DNA of 64,000 nucleotides from Paenibacillus antri (GTDB taxonomy: Bacteria; Bacillota; Bacilli; Paenibacillales; YIM-B00363): the NCBI RefSeq assembly GCF_005765165.1, contig NZ_VCIW01000006.1:124001-188000 (forward strand). The letters are read 5' to 3'. Below the pieces are notes generated by a model. It made no database searches. It had not been told where the DNA came from and saw only the letters and a list, made by a program, of their open reading frames with translations. Made by a program: the position numbers and the translations under genes. Below, piece after piece: positions 8,448 to 15,868 of the stretch. The number at the start of each line of letters is the position of its first letter. Position 1 is the first letter of the stretch.

Positions 8448-10126
8448 AACATCGAACACATTCGAACGGTTGGCTGCGACTCGCCGTCCTGGCGGTCGCG
8501 CTCGCGCTTCCCGGTTGTTCCGTCACGCTCGTGTACGACGACGCGCCGAGTTCGGTGCTCCAGCCTGAGTCGGAGTACCCCTTATCGAACGAGGTCGTTC
8601 ACTTGTACGTAACGGTCCTTCCGCAAGACAAGAGCAAGGGCGAACGATACGGTTACACGTTCGACGAGACGAACGCGATGGGACGGGGCGACATCTTGTC
8701 GAAGGATCCGCTCTTCGATATCATCATCCGGGAAGGAACGAGCGAAGGTCCTTCGGAAGAGGAAGCCTCCAAGCCACCGATCGTGTCGAACGCCACGCTC
8801 GAGCTGCGCGGCAACATGGCGCTGAACGACGTACAGAAATCTTATAAAATTCGGTTGGATGACGATTCCGAGCGGTGGCCGGGGCAAGATACGTTGAATT
8901 TGAACAAGCATTACCGCGATCTGACGCGCGTGCGCAATAAGCTGAGCTACGATTATTTCGCCATGATTCCGGATTTGATCAGCTTGCGGACTCAATTCGT
9001 GCAGCTGCACGTGAAGGATGAGAGCGACGGAGTCCAGGGCGGAGACTTCGAAGACTACGGGTTATACACCCATGTAGAAGAAGTGAACGAAGCGTTCTTA
9101 GCGTCAAGAAAACTTGACCCCTACGGGCAACTATATAAAGCGGTCGGGTTCGGCTTCTTCCGGTACGAGGAGCAGCTGAAGCTCGTCACCGATCCGACGT
9201 ACGACGAGGCCGCGTTCGAAACCGTGTTGGAGGTGGAGGGAAGCCAAGATCATCGGAAGCTGATCTCGATGCTGGAGGCGGTCAACGATCCGACGACCGA
9301 TTTCGTTCGCGTCTTCGACAGATATTTCGACCGCGACAATTATTTCACCTGGATGGCGGTAAACCTTCTGTTCGGAAATCTCGATACGTTCACCTTCAAC
9401 TATTTCATTTACAGTCCCTCGAACTCGCAGCGGTGGTATTTCATCCCATGGGATTACGATCGGACGTTCCGTAACTTCGAGTGGTTCGGCGGCAGTAAGC
9501 AGCCGATGGATCCTTGGAAGGCGGGATTGTCGAACTGGTGGGGCGTGAAGCTGCATCAGAGGGTCATTCAAACACCAGAGCTGTTGGAAGGATTAAAGGC
9601 GAAGGTCGAAGCGCTAGGGGGAATCGTTACCGAGGAACGCACGAGGGAGCTCTTGAACGGGTATTATGATGCGGTCGGACCGATCGTGACGCAAGGGGCG
9701 GATGCGGCGGCGTTCCCGAAGGAAATCGGACAGTTCGACGAGGAATTTAAGAGGATAGCCGGGATGCCGAGCTTTTACAAACAGCAATTTTACGAGCTGC
9801 TCGAAAAGCCGATGCCGGTGTTCGTATCGTCTCCCGCGGCGAATGACGGCAAGCTTCGATTCGTATGGGATCCGTCCTACGACGCGCAAGGGGACGCGGT
9901 CGCTTACGATTTCGAAATCGGGGCGGAACCGCTCCTGTCGAATCCGATCGTATCCGTCCGCGATCTGTCGGATTCGACGTATGAGATCGATCCTCCCGCT
10001 CCCGGAACCTATTACGTTCGGGTTACGGTGAAGGACGCCGCGGGCCATACTCAAGTTTCCTATGGCTCCGTAAGGGGCGAAGACGGGGCATACATCTTCG
10101 GCGTGAACGCGTTCACCGTCGAGTAA
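8444..10126 (+). CDS. CotH-family kinase-like lipoprotein
   Basis: 560 residues. Signal sequence with lipobox LALPGC near residue 25, so probably a lipoprotein outside the membrane. CotH signatures: KSYKIRLDDD near 135, DYGLYTHVEEVNEAFL near 205, YKAVGFGFFRYEEQL near 230 and FIPWDYDRTF near 340 (the WDYD/DFD metal site). The last ~90 residues look like a fibronectin-type beta domain. Known CotH proteins are atypical secreted protein kinases of the spore coat; in clusters with VTC and DUF4956 proteins they are also found outside sporulation loci. The start is GTG 8444, overlapping the HD-GYP stop (GTGA) and preceded by AGGGGGGAG; upstream in-frame codons lie inside the previous gene. Confidence 0.9.
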   Translation: MKHRTHSNGWLRLAVLAVALALPGCSVTLVYDDAPSSVLQPESEYPLSNEVVHLYVTVLPQDKSKGERYGYTFDETNAMGRGDILSKDPLFDIIIREGTSEGPSEEEASKPPIVSNATLELRGNMALNDVQKSYKIRLDDDSERWPGQDTLNLNKHYRDLTRVRNKLSYDYFAMIPDLISLRTQFVQLHVKDESDGVQGGDFEDYGLYTHVEEVNEAFLASRKLDPYGQLYKAVGFGFFRYEEQLKLVTDPTYDEAAFETVLEVEGSQDHRKLISMLEAVNDPTTDFVRVFDRYFDRDNYFTWMAVNLLFGNLDTFTFNYFIYSPSNSQRWYFIPWDYDRTFRNFEWFGGSKQPMDPWKAGLSNWWGVKLHQRVIQTPELLEGLKAKVEALGGIVTEERTRELLNGYYDAVGPIVTQGADAAAFPKEIGQFDEEFKRIAGMPSFYKQQFYELLEKPMPVFVSSPAANDGKLRFVWDPSYDAQGDAVAYDFEIGAEPLLSNPIVSVRDLSDSTYEIDPPAPGTYYVRVTVKDAAGHTQVSYGSVRGEDGAYIFGVNAFTVE

Positions 10127-10141
10127 CGGGGAGGATTCGGC

Positions 10142-10849
10142 GTGCAGCACGAATTTAAGAAGCTGAGACACGAGCTCAAATACTATATTCACATATCCGA
10201 GTATTATGCGTTGCGCAGCCGGCTTGCAGCGTTCATGTCGTTGGACCGGAACGCCGCAAGTTCGGAGGGATATCATATTCGCAGCTTGTATTTCAGCGAT
10301 CAACAAGAAACGGCGTTGCTCGAGAAAAATTTCGGCCTCATTCAACGGAAGAAGTATCGGATCCGCATTTATAATCATAGCGACAAAATGATTAAGCTGG
10401 AGCGGAAAAGCCGATTCGGCGAGTTGGTATCGAAGGAATCCGCTTCATTGTCGATGCAGGAATACCGATCGATCTTGGCGGGCGATTCGGATGCTACGGC
10501 CAATCGGAAGGAACCGGTGATGCAGCAGTGGAATACGGCTCGACAGGTACATCGGTTGAAGCCGGACATCATCGTGGACTATACGAGAGAAGCGTATACG
10601 GCGGAGCCCGGGGAAGTTCGCGTCACGTTCGATAAATCGTTGTCGGCCGTCGTCGACACGTACGACATCTTCGACCGGGAGGCGGCGACGGCGACGGTGC
10701 TCGCGCCGCCGCGGCTGATCATGGAGGTCAAGTATAACGATTTTCTGCCGGGCTATATTGCGGAGGCGCTGCGCATGCGAACGCATCAGCGAGAGGCGAT
10801 TTCCAAATACGTGTTGTGCAGAGAAGCCGTAAAACCGGCGCTTCGATAG
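10142..10849 (+). CDS. VTC-domain protein (polyphosphate polymerase-like)
   Basis: 235 residues matching the VTC domain, a triphosphate-tunnel fold: HELKYYI near 8, YHIRSLYFSD near 41, RKKYRIRIYN and IKLERKSRFG near 68-88, a long middle, then LIMEVKYNDFLPGYIAEAL near 195. The alternating basic residues in tunnel strands and the terminal EVKY are typical. In yeast Vtc4 the domain makes polyphosphate; bacterial stand-alone versions next to CotH and DUF4956 have no proven role, though nucleotide or polyphosphate handling is likely. GTG start 10142 after ACGGGGAGG. No signal peptide, so cytoplasmic. Confidence 0.9.
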   Translation: MQHEFKKLRHELKYYIHISEYYALRSRLAAFMSLDRNAASSEGYHIRSLYFSDQQETALLEKNFGLIQRKKYRIRIYNHSDKMIKLERKSRFGELVSKESASLSMQEYRSILAGDSDATANRKEPVMQQWNTARQVHRLKPDIIVDYTREAYTAEPGEVRVTFDKSLSAVVDTYDIFDREAATATVLAPPRLIMEVKYNDFLPGYIAEALRMRTHQREAISKYVLCREAVKPALR

Positions 10850-10894
10850 AAGGTCGGAGTCCACAAGGATATGGGATGGGAAAGGGCGGGCGCG

Positions 10895-11575
10895 ATGACG
10901 AATACGATTAATTTCCAGGATATCGTGAAGGAATCGTTTTTAAATGTGGGGCAGTTTACGCCGGTGTCTCTCATGAACGTGGGGGTCGGGCTGGCGGTGT
11001 CGTTGGTCGTGGGGCTATTTATTTATTTCGTGTACAAGAAATCGTTCCGTGGGGTCGTCTATCATCACAGCTTCAACGTAACGTTGGTGCTGATGACGAT
11101 GATTACGAGCTTGATTATCATGACGATCAGCACTAACATTATCCTGTCCCTGGGCATGGTCGGCGCCTTGAGCATCGTGCGGTTCCGTACGGCGATCAAG
11201 GATCCGATGGATATCGTCTTTATGTTCTGGGCGATCTCCGCGGGGATCGCGAACGGCGCAGGCGTGTACGCGGTCGGCGTCGGGGGGTCGGTCGTACTGG
11301 CCGTCACTGTGCTGCTGCTGACGCGGATTAAGTTCAAGGATTCCGCCTACCTGCTTATCGTACATCATACGGAGCAGGCGACGGAGACGGTCGATAAAAC
11401 GCTGGACGGCATCAAGCACGTACTGAAGTCCAAGACGATTCGCCGGGATCATATCGAAGTCGTCGCGGAAGTGAAAATTCGGGGCTCCCAGACGACGATC
11501 GTCAACGACTTGTCGGGGCAGGAAGGCGTTAAGGACGTGTCCTTAGTGAGCTACAACGGGGATTACGCGCCGTGA
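10895..11575 (+). CDS. DUF4956 family membrane protein
   Basis: 226 residues. Four hydrophobic helices (about 22-42, 58-80, 82-98, 110-140) and a soluble C-terminal ferredoxin-like domain (~150-226). The stretch LSLGMVGALSIVRFRTAIKD is the conserved hallmark of DUF4956 and of MgtC/SapB-like membrane proteins. It normally sits beside VTC and CotH genes, as here, and the three probably work together. I prefer ATG 10895 (AAAGGGCGGG just upstream); an in-frame ATG at 10871 is possible and adds eight residues. Role unknown; the acidic membrane core and soluble tail suggest a regulated channel or accessory to the VTC protein (inference). Confidence 0.85.
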   Translation: MTNTINFQDIVKESFLNVGQFTPVSLMNVGVGLAVSLVVGLFIYFVYKKSFRGVVYHHSFNVTLVLMTMITSLIIMTISTNIILSLGMVGALSIVRFRTAIKDPMDIVFMFWAISAGIANGAGVYAVGVGGSVVLAVTVLLLTRIKFKDSAYLLIVHHTEQATETVDKTLDGIKHVLKSKTIRRDHIEVVAEVKIRGSQTTIVNDLSGQEGVKDVSLVSYNGDYAP

Positions 11576-12366
11576 CGCCCGGGTGGTTCGATCGTTGGCG
11601 CGGGACGCCTGCGGGCACCGAGCACAAGTTCATGATTTATTACGGACATATGGACGATGAAAAGATGGAGGCGTTATCGCGTTTCGACCTTGTCGTCGTC
11701 GAACCGCTCCATTGGACCGCGGATCGAGTCTACAGGCTGAAGCAAGCGGGCACGAAAGTGATCGGCTATCTTTCAGTCATGGAGTGGGCCGCTTGGAACG
11801 TCCCTCGCGGGGACGCGCTGCGGAGCGCCGACTATTACCGGCCGGCGAGGGAGAAGCTGCGTCTGCCGCAATGGGACGCTTATCTGATGGATATTCGCGA
11901 GAAGCATTATCAGAGCGTCCTGTTCGACGAGCTCGAAGAACGAATCGTTGCCAAGGGCATGGACGGAGCGTTCCTGGACACCGTCGGAGACATCGAGGAA
12001 CGGGTAGAGTCGCCTGTGGATCGGGCCGAGATGATGCATGCGTACTTGGCGTGGCTGTCCGAGGTGCGCGGCAGGCATACGACCTTATGGACGATGCAAA
12101 ATCGCGGGTTCGAACTCATCGGGAACGCTTCCCGATTCGTTAACGCATTTCTGTGGGAGGACTGGAGGGCGGAATGGACGAGCGATCCATGGGGCAAACG
12201 CCAGTTGACGATGCTGCAATCGCTGCGGAAGAACGGTCTCGAACTGTTCGCCGTGAGCGGCCGTCCAGGAACGCAGAACGACCGGAAAGCCGCAAGAAGC
12301 CATGGCATGACGTATTTGTCGAGACATGACGATTATTCTGTTTGGGTAGAAGCTCATCTTGAGTAA
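11572..12366 (+). CDS. GH114-like protein (endo-alpha-1,4-polygalactosaminidase family)
   Basis: 264 residues with the TIM-barrel pattern of the GH114 / TM1410 family: FMIYYGHMDD near 18, FDLVVVEPLHW near 37, KVIGYLSVMEWAAW near 61 and GMDGAFLDTVGD near 126. The Glu and Asp at strand ends are the usual catalytic places. Family members cut alpha-1,4-linked galactosamine polymers; the same fold is the hydrolase part of PelA. Unlike secreted homologues there is no signal peptide or membrane segment in this reading frame, so it appears cytoplasmic unless exported otherwise. GTG 11572 overlaps the DUF4956 stop. Position in the operon suggests trimming or quality control of the polymer (inference). 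Confidence 0.75.
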   Translation: MTPGWFDRWRGTPAGTEHKFMIYYGHMDDEKMEALSRFDLVVVEPLHWTADRVYRLKQAGTKVIGYLSVMEWAAWNVPRGDALRSADYYRPAREKLRLPQWDAYLMDIREKHYQSVLFDELEERIVAKGMDGAFLDTVGDIEERVESPVDRAEMMHAYLAWLSEVRGRHTTLWTMQNRGFELIGNASRFVNAFLWEDWRAEWTSDPWGKRQLTMLQSLRKNGLELFAVSGRPGTQNDRKAARSHGMTYLSRHDDYSVWVEAHLE

Positions 12367-12380
12367 GGGGGGAGCGGCGC

Positions 12381-14204
12381 ATGAGGCTCTTGTCGATCCA
12401 AGGGATATCATTCGAGATCGCGATCGATTACGCGGTTACAATCGCGGGCGGCATCGTCTTGCTATGCGCGCTCGTGCTGCTTTATATCCGGAAGCTTCGC
12501 GTCGATATGAGGAAGCTGTCAAGCGTGCAGAGGCAACTCGATAAAATTCGGTCGCAGCCGAACTTCGATCAGAAGATGACGGTCGTGTTGGAAGAACTCG
12601 GCAATCAGTTCAGCGCATTAACGTATGCGTTCTATATCCGCGACGAGCGGTTCGATAAGTTCATGCTGCGGGCGACCCGGTTTCGGTCCGGGAGCGGCCC
12701 CGGCGCATCGACGCAGAGCGCATTGATCTCCTCGCCGGGAGATGCTTATCAGCCGGCCATGACGGCGTCGAATTTATTCCTGACGAGCAAGATCGAGGTC
12801 ATGAAGGAGGGGGAGGTTCCTCTGCTCGTTCTCCCGATCAGCGGCAAGGGGATGATCCGAATCGGTCCGATCCGCCGCGTCTCCCGACGCGAGAAGCGAA
12901 GGTTGAAGCGATGGATGGACTTCGTCCGACCGATGGTGGAAGAGATGATCGAGGCGGAGCAAGTCAAGGAACAATCGAATATCGCGATGGCGTCGAAGAA
13001 CGCGATCGTGAACATCAGCAAGATCGCTTTGGAAGTCGACATGGCGCTTGAAACCATCTTGCCGTTCTGCGTGAACACGCTCAAGTTTTCCGGCGGCTGC
13101 TTAGTGCATGCGGCGGGCGGCGAATATCGGCTGATCGGGAAGGCCGGGCCGTCGAAGGATCTTGCGGATCGACTGGAGACGGATGCGGAGACGTTGTTCG
13201 CATATAGGGCCTTGTCCGAGCAGGAAGCCGTGCATTACGTTCGGGAGCCGATGCCTTCGTATTTCCAGGAGGAAGGCATGAATCAGGTGCTGCTCGTATC
13301 GACAGGGTCTCATTATTTCGTCTTGTGGAACAAGGGCGAGAAAGAGAGACGTTGGATAAGCCTGTATTTCGAAACCTTGATCGAAAATTATTCCAGGTTC
13401 GCCGCCGAACAGGCGGCCTATCTTCGCGGCACGGGCGCTTACGTCCCCCTGCTGCAAGCGCTGGCGCGATTGCTTGACGACTTGAGTCCGAACACGATCG
13501 GATATTCCGAGCTGCTCAGTCGGTACAGCATCGTAATCGCGAGAGAGATGGGGTTGTCCACGGGAGAAATCCGGGACGTGGCGATCGCCGCGTACCTTGC
13601 CCACATCGGGACGATCGCGTTGTCCAGCGACTTGTTCCAGAAGGAAGGCCAGTACACGGACGCCGAATTCGAGCTGATGAAGCTTCATGCCGAGGTCAGC
13701 GCCTTGATCGTGTCGTTCGCGACCGGCAACGAGCGGGCGGCTTCGTATATTCGCCATCATCACGAACGAATGGACGGGAACGGGTATCCCGCAGGGCTGA
13801 AAGGGGCGGAAATACCGGCTGGCGCACGCATCATCGCCGTCGTTCAGACTTTCCTCGCTAAGATCAACGGTCGGAATTATCGGGATCCGATGTCGTTCAA
13901 TCAATCGCTCCAAACGCTTCGCTCCGCCAGCGGCCAGCAGCTTGACGCCGAGATGGTGAACGTCTTTATCGACTGGTATCAAGACAAGCGCAGAAATCAG
14001 ATCGATTCCAAGAAGGCGCTCGGCGCCTGCAGCGAGATGTGCTGCGTGCCGGAGACGATCTGCCGCACCTGCCCGGCTTTCGGGCGAACGGATAAGAACT
14101 GCTGGGAGACGGAAGGGGTATTGTGCGCGGCGCACGGCAAGTCGTGCGACTCGTGCTTCGTAAAGACGGAGTTCGTTTCCAGAAAAAGCGTATCGGTGGT
14201 ATAA
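12381..14204 (+). CDS. GAF/HD-GYP signalling protein with degenerate HD dyad and Cys-rich tail (copy 2)
   Basis: 607 residues, same plan as the protein at 6726-8447: N-terminal membrane helix (~17-36), GAF-like domain (~55-190), middle sensor region (~210-350), HD-GYP domain (~360-540), Cys-rich tail (~555-600). The first motif reads A407-H408-I-G-T instead of HDIGK, so the His-Asp dyad is lost here too, but by a different substitution. H460-H461-E and DGNGYPAGL are intact. The tail has nine Cys (C-x3-C-C-x5-C-x2-C-P ... NCW ... C-x6-C-x2-C), nearly superimposable on copy 1. It likely arose by duplication and may heterodimerise with copy 1. ATG 12381 follows AAGGGGGGAG. A possible internal promoter for the next gene overlaps its stop codon. 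Confidence 0.85.
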   Translation: MRLLSIQGISFEIAIDYAVTIAGGIVLLCALVLLYIRKLRVDMRKLSSVQRQLDKIRSQPNFDQKMTVVLEELGNQFSALTYAFYIRDERFDKFMLRATRFRSGSGPGASTQSALISSPGDAYQPAMTASNLFLTSKIEVMKEGEVPLLVLPISGKGMIRIGPIRRVSRREKRRLKRWMDFVRPMVEEMIEAEQVKEQSNIAMASKNAIVNISKIALEVDMALETILPFCVNTLKFSGGCLVHAAGGEYRLIGKAGPSKDLADRLETDAETLFAYRALSEQEAVHYVREPMPSYFQEEGMNQVLLVSTGSHYFVLWNKGEKERRWISLYFETLIENYSRFAAEQAAYLRGTGAYVPLLQALARLLDDLSPNTIGYSELLSRYSIVIAREMGLSTGEIRDVAIAAYLAHIGTIALSSDLFQKEGQYTDAEFELMKLHAEVSALIVSFATGNERAASYIRHHHERMDGNGYPAGLKGAEIPAGARIIAVVQTFLAKINGRNYRDPMSFNQSLQTLRSASGQQLDAEMVNVFIDWYQDKRRNQIDSKKALGACSEMCCVPETICRTCPAFGRTDKNCWETEGVLCAAHGKSCDSCFVKTEFVSRKSVSVV

Positions 14205-14205
14205 T
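14197..14205 (+). promoter_or_regulatory. extended -10 promoter element
   Basis: TGGTATAAT (extended -10, perfect TATAAT at 14200-14205) overlaps the stop codon of the preceding HD-GYP gene and lies 44 bases before the small EamA-like gene. No good -35 is visible, as is common for extended -10 promoters. It could give that gene independent transcription. Confidence 0.45.
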
Positions 14206-14248
14206 CGACCGTATTCCGAACGCTGGGAAAGAAGGCGCGATTCACGTA

Positions 14249-14629
14249 ATGAAGATCGTTTACTTGGTGCTTGTATCCTCCTTGCTAAGCACGGTCGGCA
14301 ACTTGCTTTGGAAGTGGCAATTTTCCAAGCATCCCTTGGATCTCTCGTCGATCGCTTCGATCGCCGGGACGTTCATGTCTTGGAAGGTGCTGTTAGGTGG
14401 GTTGGGATACTTTTGCTCGATGGTACTCTTCTTCTATTTGCTATCCAATTACAAGATGTCCGTGATTATTCCGTTGCAATCGATCACATACCTCTTAAAC
14501 TTGGCCGTGGCCGTCGCTTTGTTTAAGGAAAAAATGTCGTTAGGTCAAGCGTTCGGCACGGCGATCATTATGATCGGTATCGTCGTTCTGCTCCGGGCGA
14601 ACGATACGGCCGCGGCGGCGGCCGGTTGA
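14249..14629 (+). CDS. small EamA/EmrE-type membrane protein
   Basis: 126 residues with four hydrophobic helices and the EamA-like end motif (IPLQSITYLLNLAVAVALFKEKMSLGQ, about 75-101), one half of a drug/metabolite transporter. Small four-helix members act as dimers; the ones nearest in operon style move lipid-linked sugars across the membrane (ArnE/ArnF-like), which would fit the polymer locus, but this is inference. Start ATG 14249 is chosen because the protein begins directly with a hydrophobic helix; the longer frame reading from 14123 overlaps the HD-GYP gene. Last gene of the run; an 8-bp inverted repeat follows. Confidence 0.75.
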   Translation: MKIVYLVLVSSLLSTVGNLLWKWQFSKHPLDLSSIASIAGTFMSWKVLLGGLGYFCSMVLFFYLLSNYKMSVIIPLQSITYLLNLAVAVALFKEKMSLGQAFGTAIIMIGIVVLLRANDTAAAAAG

Positions 14630-14655
14630 GCCGGATCCGGCGGCATTCCCGTAAG

Positions 14656-14689
14656 ACGCCTCGAAAAACTGTCCGCAGGTCCGAGGCGT
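14656..14689 (+). terminator. inverted repeat, possible terminator
   Basis: ACGCCTCG (14656-14663) and CGAGGCGT (14682-14689) form a perfect 8-bp stem with an 18-base loop just after the EamA-like gene. No U-run follows, so termination strength is doubtful. Confidence 0.4.
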
Positions 14690-14718
14690 AACGGCGAAAA
14701 TTTGCCAATCCTTCCGAC

Positions 14719-14747
14719 TTTACTTTTGGCCGTCGATCCGGTATATT
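14719..14747 (+). promoter_or_regulatory. tRNA-Leu(GAG) promoter
   Basis: TTTACT (14719-14724), 17-base spacer, TATATT (14742-14747), about 50 bases ahead of the tRNA. The -35 with its flank TTTACTTTTG is repeated at the second tRNA-Leu gene (40422), with the same spacer length. Confidence 0.65.
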
Positions 14748-14796
14748 AATTTCTGTCGCCGCTTTCCCTCGAAGGGCGGCGAGACAGCTGCAACGC

Positions 14797-14881
14797 GCGG
14801 TCGTGGTGGAACGGCAGACACGCTATCTTGAGGGGGTAGTGCCCACTGGGCGTGAGGGTTCAAATCCCTCCGACCGCACCA
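14797..14881 (+). tRNA. tRNA-Leu (anticodon GAG)
   Basis: 85 bases with 7-bp acceptor stem (GCGGTCG/CGACCGC), anticodon stem CTATC/GGTAG closing a TTGAGGG loop (anticodon GAG, reads CUC/CUU), a long variable arm typical of Leu, T-arm with GGTTCAAATCC and an encoded CCA end. Acceptor and D-arm sequences are identical to the tRNA-Leu at 40470. Confidence 0.95.
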
Positions 14882-14897
14882 TACATAATAATGAACG

Positions 14898-14924
14898 GGA
14901 CCCTGGCAGCAGGGTTCTTTTTTT
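14898..14924 (+). terminator. tRNA terminator
   Basis: Stem GACCCT / AGGGTT around GGCAGC, followed by CTTTTTTT, 18 bases after the tRNA 3' end: a standard intrinsic terminator. Confidence 0.8.
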
Positions 14925-14964
14925 ATGTTTTCTATAGACAAACGGCGGCGGCTGACTTAGGATA

Positions 14965-14983
14965 AATGTTAGAAACGAACATT
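14965..14983. promoter_or_regulatory. dyad upstream of the aldolase operon
   Basis: AATGTT and AACATT flank seven bases (19 bp in all), 46 bases before the aldolase start. A TAATAT (14993-14998) downstream could be the -10. Probably an operator for a local regulator that is not encoded in the window. Confidence 0.4.
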
Positions 14984-15028
14984 ATGTTGTTTTAATATTA
15001 CATTTTCCGAAAAAGGAGTTTTTCCCCT

Positions 15029-15868
15029 ATGTCGCCCAAAGCGAGAATGAACCGCATGTTCAGTCCGGCCGGCAAGTGCTTCGACGTCGCGGTCGATCAC
15101 GGCTTCTTCAATGAAGTTTCGTTCCTGTCTTCGATCGAAAACATGGAGTCGGCGATTCGGACGATCGTCGACGCGGGTCCCGATTGCATCCAGCTGAGCG
15201 TCGGGCAGGCGAAGCATCTGCAGGACGTCCCGGGCAAGCGGAAGCCGGAGCTCGTGCTGCGAACGGATGCGGCGAACATCTACGGATCGACGCTGCCGCG
15301 ATTCTTGTTCAGCGAAATCATCGACGGCGCGGTCGAGCACGCGGTGCGCCTCGACGCGGTGGCGGTGTGCGTGAACCTGCTGCTGCTGCCAAATCAACCG
15401 GAGCTGCATTATCAGTGCGTCAAGAACGTCATGAAGCTGAAGACGGACTGCGAGAAGTACGGCATGGTGCTGATGGTCGAGCCGCTCGTCATGCTGCCGA
15501 ACGAGGCGAAGGGCGGATACATGGTGGACGGGGATATTTCGAAAATTATGCCGCTCGTCCGTCAAGCGGTCGAGCTCGGCGCGGACGTCATTAAAGCCGA
15601 CCCGTGCGACGACGTGGACGAGTATCATCGCGTCGTCGAGGTCGCCGGCGGTGTGCCGGTGCTCGTGCGCGGGGGCGGACGCGCGACCGACGAAGAGATC
15701 GTGAACCGGACGGTGAAGCTGATGGAGCAAGGCGCCTCGGGCATCGTCTACGGCCGGAACGTCATTCAGCATCCGTATCCGGCCCGGATGACGAAGGCGC
15801 TGATGCGCATCGTGCACGAAGGCGCCTCGGCAGCCGACGCGTTGGCGATTCTCGGGGGTGAAGCGTAA
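15029..15868 (+). CDS. class I aldolase, DhnA/LacD/DeoC-type
   Basis: 279 residues of the class I (Schiff-base) aldolase family that includes DhnA-type FBP aldolase, LsrF and YihT. Conserved points: DVAVDHGFF near 19 (phosphate/metal-independent opening DHG), VEP near 150, and GADVIKADPC with the expected Schiff-base Lys at 189; GGGRATDEE near 225 is the phosphate-binding loop. Reaction: cleavage of a ketose phosphate into DHAP and an aldehyde; the exact sugar cannot be told. First gene of a four-gene operon with dehydrogenase, kinase and isomerase, RBS AAAAAGGAG before ATG 15029. Cytoplasmic. Confidence 0.85.
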   Translation: MSPKARMNRMFSPAGKCFDVAVDHGFFNEVSFLSSIENMESAIRTIVDAGPDCIQLSVGQAKHLQDVPGKRKPELVLRTDAANIYGSTLPRFLFSEIIDGAVEHAVRLDAVAVCVNLLLLPNQPELHYQCVKNVMKLKTDCEKYGMVLMVEPLVMLPNEAKGGYMVDGDISKIMPLVRQAVELGADVIKADPCDDVDEYHRVVEVAGGVPVLVRGGGRATDEEIVNRTVKLMEQGASGIVYGRNVIQHPYPARMTKALMRIVHEGASAADALAILGGEA

